A stretch of 64,000 bases of DNA from Enterococcus sp. CSURQ0835 (GCF_902706605.1 NZ_CACSLH010000005.1:1-64000), one strand, 5' to 3'. Shown: positions 16,691 through 26,123, counted from the first letter of the stretch. Made by a program: numbers and translations. The notes: generated from the sequence alone by a model not told the origin.

Positions 16691-17483
16691 GCAGCGATTA
16701 ACGAAAAAAGAATTAAATGCACTCAGCTGGCGTTATATCTTAGGAAGTCAATTAAACTGGAATTACGAACGGATGATGAGTTCGGGGTATTTGTACGGGA
16801 TCATGCCGGCTTTGAAAAAATTCTATGGTCACGATGAGCAGCAATTACAAGATATGTTGCAGACTCATAATCAGTTTTTTAATACGAATGCGATCTTTGG
16901 AAATTTGATCATGGGGATTGATGTCGCAATCGAAGAAGAAGATGGGTATAAGGCCAAAGATACGATCGTTGCGTTAAAAACCGCTTTGATGGGTTCTTTA
17001 GCTGGAGTTGGTGATTCATTGTTCCATGTTATTTGGGGTACGATCTTTGGCTCGTTAGCAGGAACATTAGCGCAGAGTGGTTCGACGGTCGGCTGTGTGA
17101 TTTGGATTCTAGCAAACATCGCCTTACTGTTTGGTCGGGCAGCACTTTTGCCTTTAGGGTATCAACAAGGGGTGAAACTCGTCACGACGTTAAAAGATCA
17201 ACTGGCTGCGTTTACGACTGCAGCGACGGTTTTAGGGATTACTGTGATCGGCGCGTTGATTCCTTCCGTGGTCAAAGTCTCAGTTCCGCTAGTCTACAAA
17301 CATGATGGCGTCAAATTGATCTTTCAAGATACATTAGATGCGATCTTACCTGCTTTAGTGCCAGTGTTATTAGTATTGTTGACTTATTGGATGTTAGGAC
17401 AGAAAAAATTAAATTCGACCCGCGTGATTTGGATCATTTTAGTTCTTTCGATCGGCTTGAGTGCTTTAGGTGTGTTGGCTTAA
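16683..17483 (+). CDS. PTS mannose-family EIID
   Basis: EIID of the ManZ type (about 267 residues), with an amphipathic cytoplasmic N-terminus (RYILGSQLNWNYERMMSSGYLYGIMPALKKFY), the conserved GIDVAIEE and GVGDSLFHVIWGTIFGS segments, and C-terminal membrane helices. AAGGAGGA at 16665-16672 could serve either the GTG at 16677 (four bases) or the ATG at 16683 (ten bases); I chose the ATG, with low certainty on this point. It completes the PTS and is followed 38 bases later by the PL8 lyase without a terminator. Confidence 0.9.
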   Translation: MSKQRLTKKELNALSWRYILGSQLNWNYERMMSSGYLYGIMPALKKFYGHDEQQLQDMLQTHNQFFNTNAIFGNLIMGIDVAIEEEDGYKAKDTIVALKTALMGSLAGVGDSLFHVIWGTIFGSLAGTLAQSGSTVGCVIWILANIALLFGRAALLPLGYQQGVKLVTTLKDQLAAFTTAATVLGITVIGALIPSVVKVSVPLVYKHDGVKLIFQDTLDAILPALVPVLLVLLTYWMLGQKKLNSTRVIWIILVLSIGLSALGVLA

Positions 17484-17521
17484 AAATTTGAAAAATAAGG
17501 TCAAAGGGAAAGGAAGAGACG

Positions 17522-20371
17522 ATGGATAAAAATCGTTCGCTCTGCATCGCAATGGGAACCTGTCTTTTATTATTGGGATTAGGCGGCATGTCTAGCCCAG
17601 CCGTTGCGCAATCATCAGGGGAAATGCTCACCGCAACTACAGAAAATCCTGCGGTGTTTCATGAATTACAGCAAAAATGGCAACAAGAACTGATTTCAGA
17701 GACCTACGATCAAACCGAACCCGTAGTTGTCAACTACGTGGAGACGTTGTCTAAGGATGCAGCTGAACTTTATCAAACAATGGATAAAAGTCCTGATCGA
17801 ACGGGACTGTGGCCTCGCAAACCGACAGAAACGGTTTCCTCTTATTTTACGAGCCAGTTTGCTGGCCTTCAACAGTTGGCTTTAGCTTATGGTATGCAAG
17901 GCACAACGAGTTATCAAAAGCCAGAGATTTTAACAGCGATCACAGATGGCATTGATTTTATGCTTGCTCATGGCTATGACGGAAAAAAATACCAAGGCAA
18001 TTGGTGGGACTGGCAAATTGGCGTACCGCAAAAATTTGTGAATACTTTGATGGTGATCAATGATCAGCTTACGGTAGAACAAAGACAGCGGTATACGACA
18101 GTTATTAGCGGGTATGTTCCTGATCCGTTCAAACAAATGTATACGAAACCGCAAGACAATTATGTTGAGCTGGATTTCATTCCCAATTTTGTCACGACTG
18201 GCGCTAATCGAACGGATCTAGCACAAGTCGTGTTAGGTTTAGGGATTTTACAAGCCGATGGGGAAAAGATCCAGCAAGCTTCTGACAGTATCGTAGACGT
18301 TTTTAGTTTGGTGGAAAAAGGCGATGGTTTTTATCAAGATGGTTCCTTCATCCAGCATGGTGATATTCCGTATACCGGAGCTTACGGGAATGTTTTAGTC
18401 AGTGGTGTCGGGAAAATTTTAGCGATCACCAATGATTCACCTTATGCCTTAGCAACAGAAAAAGTGAATGCCTTTGTGGAAAATGTCGAGCGTGCTTTTA
18501 TCCCGTTGATTTATCGGGGTGAAATGTTGCCAGGTGTTAACGGCCGTTCCATCTCGCGACCACCAGCTAAAACGAAAACGGGTTACGGATCCACGACACT
18601 TTATAATTTATTGATCGTGGCGAAATTCGCGCCAAAAGAAAAGCAAATCAAATTAAAAGAAGCAGTTAAATATTGGATGCAAGAAAATCGTGACTATTAT
18701 TTGACGAATACGCGCAATTATAATGATTTGCTGATGACGCTTGCACTGTTGAGCGATGAGAGCATCAAAGGGGATCAACTGCCATTTGTCGGAACTAAAA
18801 TGTACGCTGCAATGGATCGATTCGTGCAGCGAACAGCTGATTATATGGTGGGATTGAGTTTATATTCCGAGCGGATCTCTTCTTTTGAAGCGGGAAATAA
18901 AGAAAATAAACACGGCTGGCATACTGGTGACGGGATGCTATATTTATACAATGATGATGAGGTCCAGTTTAATAAAACTTATTGGCCAACAGTCGACCCG
19001 TATCGTTTACCGGGAACGACGGTTGATACAGTGCCGTTAGAAGATGAAATCTCTGCTTTTAAAACGATCACTTCAAAGGAAAGCTGGGTCGGCGGTGTCG
19101 CAAATAATCAGCAGGCAGTTGTCGGAATGGCCTTGAATAAAGCAGGAACAAAAAACAATGACAAAGAGTTGCCGATGAATCTAAAAGCTAAAAAATCATG
19201 GTTCATGGTGGACGGACAAGTGGTTGCTCTAGGCGCTGGTATCACAGGTGATACGGAAGCTACGATCGAAACTGTCGTTGATAATCGGTTGTTAAATAAT
19301 CGCGATACGTATCACATACTATCTGATCAAGGGGCGATCACCACAGAAACAGAACAAAGTCAAAAAGAGTGGCTGCTTTTACAAGCAGGTCAAAAGCAAG
19401 CTTCGATTGGGTATTATTTCCCGACCAAAGAAACCGTTAACGTAGTAAAAGAACAACGGAGTGGCAATTATGGCGAGATCAATGACTCTTATGTGGGCGG
19501 TGAAACGTTCAAAGAAAACTATGCTAAGTTTTTAATCGATCATGGACAACATCCTCAACAAGCGACATATGCATATGCGATGTTACCTGGAGCAGATGAA
19601 GCAAGTTTGAAAGACTACGCAGCCAAAAAACCGATCACAATTTTAAAAAATACCGCTGATATTCAAGCAGTTGAATTGAAAGCTGAGCATTATTTAGGCG
19701 TGAATTTTTGGCAACCGACAGGCGGAAAAATCGCGGGAATTAGTACGGATGGCCCCCTTGCGTTGATGAAACAAAACAAAAATGATCAAATCCAATACAC
19801 GTTGTCTGATCCGACGCAAAAAAATTCGCTCGTTCACGTGAAAGTACCGCACGATTTTAAAGGTGTTGTTAACATGAGTGAAGGTGTAACCTACGATGCA
19901 GCCACGCAGACGTTTACTGTTGACTTCACCAATGCACGAGGCGCTAGCAAAGTGATTACATTGGATAATACGGCAACTGTGCCGCTTCATCGTTTATATA
20001 ATCCCCATTCTGGTGAGCATTTTTATACGCTGGATGATGGTGAAAAGACTAGTTTGATCAAAGCGGGTTGGCATGATGAAGGCTCGATCGGCAAAACGGC
20101 TGCAACTGGTGAGGACGTTTATCGACTTTATAATCCAAACACGGGCGATCACCATTACACCAAAAGTGTCATTGAGCGGGATAGCTTGATCCGTGTCGGT
20201 TGGCAGACAGAAGGTGTCGCATTCAAATCTGCCGGACCAACACAAATCTTGCGCCTTTATAATCCCAATGCAGCAGCCGGCAGCCATCACTACACGCAAC
20301 ATGAAAGTGAAAAAAATCAATTAGTAAAGGCCGGTTGGCAAGCAGAAGGCGTCGGTTGGAACTGTTATTAA
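17522..20371 (+). CDS. Secreted polysaccharide lyase family 8 (hyaluronate/chondroitin lyase type) with C-terminal DUF5648 repeats
   Basis: The 949-residue enzyme has a signal peptide (cleavage likely after AVA, residue 29) and a full PL8 catalytic module. Asn229 (TGANR), His279 (IQHGD) and Tyr288 (GAYGN) have exactly the 50- and nine-residue spacing of the Asn-His-Tyr set of Streptococcus pneumoniae hyaluronate lyase, with Phe223 and Trp161-Trp162 as candidate aromatic-patch residues and Arg342/Arg346 in GRSISRP. Residues about 825-949 form three repeats of the form RLYNPxxGxHxYTxxxxExxxLxxxGWxxEG (DUF5648). No LPXTG motif is seen, so it is released or held by the repeats. Product: unsaturated disaccharides for the PTS. 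Hyaluronan versus chondroitin preference cannot be read. Confidence 0.92.
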   Translation: MDKNRSLCIAMGTCLLLLGLGGMSSPAVAQSSGEMLTATTENPAVFHELQQKWQQELISETYDQTEPVVVNYVETLSKDAAELYQTMDKSPDRTGLWPRKPTETVSSYFTSQFAGLQQLALAYGMQGTTSYQKPEILTAITDGIDFMLAHGYDGKKYQGNWWDWQIGVPQKFVNTLMVINDQLTVEQRQRYTTVISGYVPDPFKQMYTKPQDNYVELDFIPNFVTTGANRTDLAQVVLGLGILQADGEKIQQASDSIVDVFSLVEKGDGFYQDGSFIQHGDIPYTGAYGNVLVSGVGKILAITNDSPYALATEKVNAFVENVERAFIPLIYRGEMLPGVNGRSISRPPAKTKTGYGSTTLYNLLIVAKFAPKEKQIKLKEAVKYWMQENRDYYLTNTRNYNDLLMTLALLSDESIKGDQLPFVGTKMYAAMDRFVQRTADYMVGLSLYSERISSFEAGNKENKHGWHTGDGMLYLYNDDEVQFNKTYWPTVDPYRLPGTTVDTVPLEDEISAFKTITSKESWVGGVANNQQAVVGMALNKAGTKNNDKELPMNLKAKKSWFMVDGQVVALGAGITGDTEATIETVVDNRLLNNRDTYHILSDQGAITTETEQSQKEWLLLQAGQKQASIGYYFPTKETVNVVKEQRSGNYGEINDSYVGGETFKENYAKFLIDHGQHPQQATYAYAMLPGADEASLKDYAAKKPITILKNTADIQAVELKAEHYLGVNFWQPTGGKIAGISTDGPLALMKQNKNDQIQYTLSDPTQKNSLVHVKVPHDFKGVVNMSEGVTYDAATQTFTVDFTNARGASKVITLDNTATVPLHRLYNPHSGEHFYTLDDGEKTSLIKAGWHDEGSIGKTAATGEDVYRLYNPNTGDHHYTKSVIERDSLIRVGWQTEGVAFKSAGPTQILRLYNPNAAAGSHHYTQHESEKNQLVKAGWQAEGVGWNCY

Positions 20372-20412
20372 GCTGAATGCAGCTTAAAAATTAAAATGGC
20401 CGGTACTATTTT

Positions 20413-20464
20413 AAAGCGCCGCTAATCATTAGACTATAAAGTCTCTTGATTGGCGGCGCTTTTT
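20413..20464. terminator. Bidirectional terminator between the PL8 gene and maeR
   Basis: Perfect 10-bp GC-rich stem AAAGCGCCGC / GCGGCGCTTT with an inner AGACT/AGTCT hairpin and a T-run on the plus side; the opposite strand also reads TTT after the stem. A smaller perfect 8-bp hairpin covers the PL8 stop codon just before it. Confidence 0.9.
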
Positions 20465-20490
20465 AATCAATTTTGTTTTATTATCCGGGT

Positions 20491-21162
20491 TTAAACTTTA
20501 CGAAACACTTTATACGGGCGGCCGACTTTAGTGTAGACGATCTTACTGATCAAGTCGTTGTGCTCTTCAAGAAAGAACAAATATTTCCGGACGGAGACGT
20601 GAGAAAGTTTACTAGCTTCGGCTAACGCTTGGATCGTGAAAAAATCATCAAATGTCTGAATCGTCGCTTTGATCTTAGCCAATGTTTCTGGCGTCAGGCC
20701 TTTAGCTAAACTAGCTTCGGTTTGTTCCAAGGACGGTTTTTTATTGCTAAATAATTGGTCAATCGCATGTTGGGCCATAATTTGATTGTCCAGTGCGGCT
20801 TGTCGATTGAAAAAAAGGGTGATGCTGTGAGCGAATCGTTCATACGTGAACGGTTTGACTAAATAATCGAGGACACCTAAGTGTAAGCCCTCTTGAACGG
20901 ATCGTGTTTCATTTGCTGCGGTTATGATGATCACTTCTACCGTCTGCTGATTTTTTCGTAGCCAGCTGAGAAATGCCAACCCATTTCCATCTTTTAAATG
21001 GATATCTAGCAGGACTAAGTCGACGGATTTAACTGCTAATAATTTTTCTGCTTCTGCTACAGTGTCTGATGAAAAAATTTGCTGGAACTTCGCAATCTTT
21101 TCTAAATAGTTTCGGTGAATGAATTCCACCATCGGATCATCTTCTACGATCAATACATTCAT
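20491..21162 (-). CDS. maeR: Response regulator of malate metabolism (CitB/DcuR family)
   Basis: A 223-residue response regulator: receiver domain with acidic pocket Glu7-Asp8-Asp9, phosphoacceptor Asp53 in LLDIHL, Thr81 and Lys103, then a C-terminal DNA-binding region of the CitT/DcuR type (TIQALAEASKLSHVSVRKYLFFLEEHNDLI). All receiver residues are intact. Its start overlaps the maeK stop in an ATGA. Placement beside a 2-hydroxycarboxylate transporter and malic enzyme identifies it as MaeR, which activates maePE in response to malate in Enterococcus faecalis and Lacticaseibacillus casei. Confidence 0.9.
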   Translation of the reverse strand: MNVLIVEDDPMVEFIHRNYLEKIAKFQQIFSSDTVAEAEKLLAVKSVDLVLLDIHLKDGNGLAFLSWLRKNQQTVEVIIITAANETRSVQEGLHLGVLDYLVKPFTYERFAHSITLFFNRQAALDNQIMAQHAIDQLFSNKKPSLEQTEASLAKGLTPETLAKIKATIQTFDDFFTIQALAEASKLSHVSVRKYLFFLEEHNDLISKIVYTKVGRPYKVFRKV

Positions 21163-22694
21163 TTTTTCACCTCATGATAATGGGTTCGTAGTTGTAAATG
21201 GAGCACACTAGCCAAAAGTTCTAACTTAAAAGTTGCTTGCTGATCAAGTAATAGTTGCTGAAAATAATTACTATCAAAACTAGTTTTTAAATTTTCTGCC
21301 GTTGCGTTTTCCAACTCGATCAAATAGCTGGTAGTAAGCAGATCATTTTTGTACTGAAGTTCCATCTGCATTTTTTCAGGTAAATTCATTTGCAACAAAA
21401 CATGATGGATATACCGATAGAGATTGATCAGCGAGCGGGTTTCCAATTCAGCTTGATTTTTGGGTATTTCTGGTGTGATCTCGATTAACAACTGGGTCTT
21501 GCGTTCTAAAAATTTTTGCCTTTCCTCAATCAAGAAGCCTGCTAGCTGTGGATTTTGAACGAGAAAAGATAGCCGATGAGAAAATTCTTTTTCTGGTGTC
21601 AAAATATCATTTAAGTAGATTTTTAATTCCTCATAGGCTTTTAGGTCGGCAAGGCCATAGATCACATGCAGTTTGTTCATGAATTCATGGGATTGCGATT
21701 GCAAGGCAGTCGCATAAGCGGTCGTATTGGCTAATTGATCCATGACAAAAAGGGATTCAGTAGCGTTTCTTAAAAAAATGATCCAACCGATCTGTTTCTT
21801 TTCTACTATGATCGGTGCTGATGAAAAAAGAAAATCTTGTCCATTTTGCCGGTAAAATTGTTCGATATTACGTCTTAGATCAATCGCGGCTGGTTGTAAG
21901 ATCAAATCGTTCAATGATTTGCCAACTAATGAATCTTGGTGACCGCTCATCTTTTGATAAAGCTCATTGGCTGCGATGTTGGCAAGATTGATCTGCTGTT
22001 TTAAATCTAAAACGATCACGGCATCTTTTGATTCTTCCAACATGGCGTTCCGTTCTTCTAACAAACGAGAAATTTCTTTTGGCTCTAAATTATGGAGCTG
22101 GCGTTTTAAATAATAAGCTAAACCGGTGGCAGCTAAAGCTGAAATAATAATGCTTAGTAGCAACCCAAGGAAATACCCTTGACGAGAGTTTTTCACTAAG
22201 GTGCTTAATGATTGCATGCGAATGCCTAAAGCGATAACACCGATCTGTTTTTTATTAGTGGGGGAGTAGACGGGAACAAAACCACGTAAAGAGCGGCCTA
22301 AAGTTCCTTGACTAATTGAAATATGTTTTTTTCCTTGCAAGGCAGTCGTTTCATCACCGCCTTCAAAATGTTTCCCGATCTGTTTTACATCTGGATGAGT
22401 CAATCGAATCGCCTGCATGTTCATCACCACGATAAAATCTAGCTCGTAGATCTGGCTGACTTTTTTTGAGAAGGCTTCCAATTCTTGGCTAGGCTGATTA
22501 GCGGTAAGCGCGTCGGTCACTTGCGGATCGATCGCTAATTGGCGACCAACTGAAAGGAGCAGACTTTCTTCATTTCGGCGGACCAGCAACGCATTTTGGT
22601 GCAAGATCAAACTGTAAAGCAATGATGAGACCACCAATAAAACTAACGTGAAGACTAAGGTCAACAAACTCCACAAACGCAAGCTTTTTTTCAA
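21159..22694 (-). CDS. maeK: Malate-sensing histidine kinase with degenerate ATP-binding domain
   Basis: The CitA/DcuS architecture is clear in 511 residues: TM1 (8-31), extracytoplasmic PAS-type sensor (about 35-168), TM2 (172-196), cytoplasmic PAS (about 210-315) and a dimerisation/phosphoacceptor helix with His336 in QSHEFMNKLHVIYGL. After that, the segment expected to carry the N box (NLIDNA) reads RSLINLYRYIHHVLLQM. No DxGxG or GxGLxL box follows; the C-terminus is only about 75 residues of unrelated-looking sequence. The start is TTG, set by AAAGGAGGG. Autophosphorylation is therefore in doubt, although the frame is open and the partner regulator is intact. Confidence 0.82.
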   Translation of the reverse strand: MKKSLRLWSLLTLVFTLVLLVVSSLLYSLILHQNALLVRRNEESLLLSVGRQLAIDPQVTDALTANQPSQELEAFSKKVSQIYELDFIVVMNMQAIRLTHPDVKQIGKHFEGGDETTALQGKKHISISQGTLGRSLRGFVPVYSPTNKKQIGVIALGIRMQSLSTLVKNSRQGYFLGLLLSIIISALAATGLAYYLKRQLHNLEPKEISRLLEERNAMLEESKDAVIVLDLKQQINLANIAANELYQKMSGHQDSLVGKSLNDLILQPAAIDLRRNIEQFYRQNGQDFLFSSAPIIVEKKQIGWIIFLRNATESLFVMDQLANTTAYATALQSQSHEFMNKLHVIYGLADLKAYEELKIYLNDILTPEKEFSHRLSFLVQNPQLAGFLIEERQKFLERKTQLLIEITPEIPKNQAELETRSLINLYRYIHHVLLQMNLPEKMQMELQYKNDLLTTSYLIELENATAENLKTSFDSNYFQQLLLDQQATFKLELLASVLHLQLRTHYHEVKK

Positions 22695-22710
22695 GCGTTT
22701 TCCCTCCTTT

Positions 22711-22786
22711 AGTTACTAAAGTATAGCATAGGTCTGTACAGCAATGAGGCGCTTTATTTAATTGAGTTACTTAAAATAGTTAAAAA
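22711..22786. promoter_or_regulatory. maeK-maeP intergenic control region with AGTTA repeats
   Basis: AGTTA occurs at 22711, 22765 and 22778; the last two start 13 bases apart. The maeP side has only a poor promoter (TTGAGT at 22762-22767 and AAATCT at 22785-22790), which suits activator-dependent transcription by MaeR. That the repeats are MaeR half-sites is a guess. Confidence 0.3.
22720..22728 (-). promoter_or_regulatory. Extended -10 promoter of maeKR
   Basis: On the minus strand TGCTATACT is identical to the extended -10 of degV. It lies about 26 bases upstream of the TTG start of maeK and just before its RBS. Confidence 0.55.
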
Positions 22787-22863
22787 ATCTTCTGAATCGT
22801 CAAGGTTTCCATTAAGCTGAAGTCATCAAAAAGTCGCAGCGAAAATTTTGAGGAGGAAACGCA

Positions 22864-24216
22864 ATGGAAAAACGAATCGAGCCTAAGCTAGGCGGAGAAG
22901 AGGTCCAGTTGTCAAATGCGGTGAAAAAAAACGTAGTTGATAAATGGATGAACATCAAAGTAGGATCAGTTCCATTACCGGTGTATCTCGTGTTGTCGAC
23001 CGTCATCGTATTGACCGGATTATTACAACAACTTCCAGTCAATATGCTAGGTGGATTTGCAGTTATTTTGACTTTAGGGTGGTTGTTAGGAACGATCGGA
23101 GGGAATATTCCTTTCATCAAAAATTTTGGTGGTCCAGCTATTTTATCGCTACTCGTACCTTCGATCTTAGTCTTTTTCAATTTAGTCAATCAAAATATTT
23201 TAAAGTCAGCCGATATTTTGATGAAGCAAGCGAATTTTTTATATTTTTATATCGCGTGTTTAGTCTGCGGTAGTATTTTAGGGATGAACCGCAAAATCTT
23301 AGTGCAAGGCTTGATGCGGATGATCATTCCCATGATGATCGGAATGATTTGTGCGATGGGGGTTGGCACTCTTGTAGGCGTTTTATTAGGCTTAGAGTGG
23401 CAACACACTTTGTTTTTTATCGTGACTCCTGTCTTAGCCGGCGGAATCGGAGAAGGCATCTTGCCACTATCGTTGGGTTATAGCGCAATCACAGGATTAG
23501 GCAGTGAGCAGCTAGTGGCGCAACTGATCCCAGCTACGATCATTGGGAATTTTTTTGCGATCATGTGTACGGCACTGCTGTCTCGGTGGGGCGAGCGACG
23601 GCCGGATCTTTCTGGTGGTGGCCAACTGGTTAAACTAAAACAGGCGAATGATATGACCGATGCGTTAAAAGATGAATCTGGTGCCTTTGATATCAAAAAA
23701 ATGGGCGCCGGTGTTTTAACTGCCTGTACTTTATTTATTGCTGGCGGGCTCTTGCAACATTTGACTGGCTTTCCCGGTCCCGTTTTAATGATCGTTCTAG
23801 CCGCTTTTTTGAAATATTTGAATGTCGTGCCGACTGAAACGCAACAAGGTTCCAAGCAATTGTATAAATTTATTTCAGGGAATTTTACTTTCCCGTTGAT
23901 GGCAGGGCTAGGTTTATTGTATATCCCGTTAAAAGATGTGGTGGGAACATTGAGCATTCAATACTTTTTAGTTGTGATCAGTGTTGTCTTCACCGTGATC
24001 GCCACGGGCTTTGTCGTTTCCCGCTTTATGAATATGTATCCCATTGAAGCGGCGATCATCTCAGCGTGTCAAAGCGGTATGGGAGGAACCGGGGATGTGG
24101 CCATTTTAAGTACGGCGGATCGGATGAACTTGATGCCATTTGCTCAAGTGGCGACAAGGCTAGGTGGTGCGATCACCGTCATCACGATGACGGCTATTTT
24201 ACGAATGATTTTTTAG
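22864..24216 (+). CDS. maeP: Malate/H+ symporter, 2-hydroxycarboxylate transporter family
   Basis: A 450-residue membrane protein of the 2HCT family (CitS, MleP, CimH). The two reentrant-loop signatures are present: GGIGEGILPLSLGYS around residue 200 and GMGGTGDVAILSTADRMNLMPFAQVATR near the end, whose last Arg binds the carboxylate in family members. Together with MaeE it takes up L-malate for conversion to pyruvate and CO2. The RBS GAGGAGG is strong, and maeE follows 30 bases later. Malate rather than citrate is inferred from the neighbouring malic enzyme and lack of citrate lyase genes. Confidence 0.92.
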   Translation: MEKRIEPKLGGEEVQLSNAVKKNVVDKWMNIKVGSVPLPVYLVLSTVIVLTGLLQQLPVNMLGGFAVILTLGWLLGTIGGNIPFIKNFGGPAILSLLVPSILVFFNLVNQNILKSADILMKQANFLYFYIACLVCGSILGMNRKILVQGLMRMIIPMMIGMICAMGVGTLVGVLLGLEWQHTLFFIVTPVLAGGIGEGILPLSLGYSAITGLGSEQLVAQLIPATIIGNFFAIMCTALLSRWGERRPDLSGGGQLVKLKQANDMTDALKDESGAFDIKKMGAGVLTACTLFIAGGLLQHLTGFPGPVLMIVLAAFLKYLNVVPTETQQGSKQLYKFISGNFTFPLMAGLGLLYIPLKDVVGTLSIQYFLVVISVVFTVIATGFVVSRFMNMYPIEAAIISACQSGMGGTGDVAILSTADRMNLMPFAQVATRLGGAITVITMTAILRMIF

Positions 24217-24246
24217 AAAAAGAAATGAAATTGGAGGAAACAGCTC

Positions 24247-25413
24247 ATGTCAGAGAATGTAAAAGAATTAGCACTTCAACAAGCTAGAGAAAACGGTGGG
24301 AAATTAGAGGTCAACTCAAAGGTCACTATCAATGATAAAAAAGAATTGAGTATCGCCTACACGCCAGGAGTCGCCGCAGTCTCTTCAGCAATCGAGCAAG
24401 ATCCTAAACTAGCTTATGAGTTGACGACTAAAAAAAATACGGTTGCGGTCGTCAGTGATGGTTCGGCAGTCTTAGGTTTAGGAAATATCGGGCCTGAAGC
24501 CGCACTGCCCGTTATGGAAGGAAAAGCTGCTTTGTTCAAGCGTTTTGCGGAGGTAGATTCGATTCCAATCGTTTTAGCCACCCAAGACACAGAAGAAATC
24601 ATTCAGGTCGTCAAAGCAATCGCACCAACATTTGGTGGGATCAATTTAGAAGACATCAGCGCTCCCCGTTGTTTTGAAATTGAACAGCGTTTGATTGAAG
24701 AATGTGAAATTCCAGTTTTTCATGATGACCAGCATGGTACTGCCATTGTGGTGTTAGCGGCAGTCTTTAATAGTTTGAAACTGATCGATAAAACGTTGGC
24801 CGAAGCGAAGATCGTCGTCAATGGCGGAGGGTCGGCGGGGCTTTCTGTGACTCGTAAGTTTTTAGCCGCTGGTGCAAAAAATATAATCGTAGTCGACAAG
24901 GTAGGCATTTTGAGCGAAACAGATGACACCTTACCACCGCATCATGCTGAGATCGCAAAAGTGACAAACCGCGAGCAACTGACCGGGGATCTCCAAACAG
25001 CTTTGCAAGGAGCAGACATATTTATCGGCGTTTCAGCACCTGGTGCATTGAAAAAAGAATGGATCAAAGCAATGGCGGCTAAACCGGTAATTTTTGCGAT
25101 GGCTAACCCTACGCCTGAGATCTTTCCAGCTGAAGCATTAGCCGGCGGGGCCTATATCGTTGGGACTGGCCGGAGTGATTTTCCAAATCAGATCAATAAT
25201 GTCCTTGCTTTTCCCGGGATCTTTCGGGGAGCTTTAGATGCGCGGGCACGAAAAATCACGGTTGAGATGCAGCTCGCGGCAGCTCGTGGCATCGCAAGTC
25301 TAATCCCTGATCATGAACTATCTCCAAGCAATGTGATTCCAGATGCCTTTCAAACTGGTGTCGCAAAAGTCGTAGCTGCGGCAGTCAGCGATGCCGTTTT
25401 AATGAAAGTCTGA
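24247..25413 (+). CDS. maeE: NAD-dependent malic enzyme
   Basis: A 388-residue short-form malic enzyme converting L-malate to pyruvate and CO2 with NAD. Visible landmarks are [13 protein letters not shown] with the catalytic Tyr, the metal-site [15 protein letters not shown], the Rossmann loop [15 protein letters not shown] and [10 protein letters not shown]. It is the second gene of the maePE operon and ends at a terminator. It supplies pyruvate to Pfl or lactate dehydrogenase. Confidence 0.94.
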   Translation: MSENVKELALQQARENGGKLEVNSKVTINDKKELSIAYTPGVAAVSSAIEQDPKLAYELTTKKNTVAVVSDGSAVLGLGNIGPEAALPVMEGKAALFKRFAEVDSIPIVLATQDTEEIIQVVKAIAPTFGGINLEDISAPRCFEIEQRLIEECEIPVFHDDQHGTAIVVLAAVFNSLKLIDKTLAEAKIVVNGGGSAGLSVTRKFLAAGAKNIIVVDKVGILSETDDTLPPHHAEIAKVTNREQLTGDLQTALQGADIFIGVSAPGALKKEWIKAMAAKPVIFAMANPTPEIFPAEALAGGAYIVGTGRSDFPNQINNVLAFPGIFRGALDARARKITVEMQLAAARGIASLIPDHELSPSNVIPDAFQTGVAKVVAAAVSDAVLMKV

Positions 25414-25451
25414 CCATCAAATGAAACGAGTTTGCTAGAGATTCCACCACC

Positions 25452-25496
25452 AAAGACTGAACACCTCGATTTTATGTTGGCGTGGTCAGTCTTTTT
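25452..25496 (+). terminator. Intrinsic terminator after maeE
   Basis: AAAGACTGA / TCAGTCTTT stem extended by CAC/GTG, then T5. Confidence 0.85.
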
Positions 25497-25550
25497 ATTA
25501 ATCTCATAAATTTAATCCACTTCACGCTATGCGGGATGTTCTTTTTTCCT

Positions 25551-25556
25551 TATAAT
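25551..25556 (+). promoter_or_regulatory. -10 element of the signal peptidase gene
   Basis: Consensus TATAAT 19 bases before the GTG start. Transcription would start at about the RBS, which excludes longer reading-frame starts and gives a very short leader. No clear -35. Confidence 0.5.
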
Positions 25557-25574
25557 AAATGTGAGGTGGCAATT

Positions 25575-26123
25575 GTGAAAAAATATGTAACGAGAGATCA
25601 TTTTTGGTTAGCGATGAAATATCTTTTCATCGCCTTAGTATTTGGTTTTATCATTCGCGGTTTTTTATTGATCCCCATCCAAGTCACCGGCAATTCAATG
25701 GAAAAAACGTTGCGACAAGGGGATATGATCGTGTTGGAAAATTACACACAGATCAAGCGGTTCGACGTGATCGTTTTTAAAAAAAGTGACGGGACCACTT
25801 ATATCAAACGGGTCGTGGGACTGCCGGGAGAAAAGATCGCGTATCACAATGATCGATTATTAGTCAATGATCAGCCTGTTGCGGAACCATTTTTAAAACA
25901 AAATCAAAAGCAAAAAGTCAAACCCTATACGCCAGATTTCACTTTATTTGATGTCGCGAATGAGACACAGATCCCACAAAAAAATTATTTTGTCTTGGGG
26001 GACAATCGGCGGATCTCAAAAGACAGTCGATCATTTGGCACGGTGGAAGCCAGTGAGATCTTAGGGAAAGCTCGGTTCGTCTATTATCCGCTGACGCATG
26101 CGAAAATCATTTCTCGTCACTGA
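25575..26123 (+). CDS. lepB: Type I signal peptidase
   Basis: The 183-residue enzyme cleaves signal peptides of exported proteins on the outer face of the membrane. It has one N-terminal transmembrane helix (about residues 13-33), the catalytic Ser41 in TGNSMEKTL, Lys78 in YIKRVVGLPGE, and the box E GDNRRISKDSR. I chose the GTG at 25575 because GAGGTGG precedes it and a TATAAT lies at 25551-25556, inside the longer reading frame. Its substrates here would include the PL8 lyase. Confidence 0.93.
   Translation: MKKYVTRDHFWLAMKYLFIALVFGFIIRGFLLIPIQVTGNSMEKTLRQGDMIVLENYTQIKRFDVIVFKKSDGTTYIKRVVGLPGEKIAYHNDRLLVNDQPVAEPFLKQNQKQKVKPYTPDFTLFDVANETQIPQKNYFVLGDNRRISKDSRSFGTVEASEILGKARFVYYPLTHAKIISRH

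Noticed and set aside
4536-20464. Uronate locus as a recently acquired island
   Set aside because: No integrase, insertion sequence, tRNA or flanking repeats are seen, and the codon style and RBS strength look like the neighbouring housekeeping genes.
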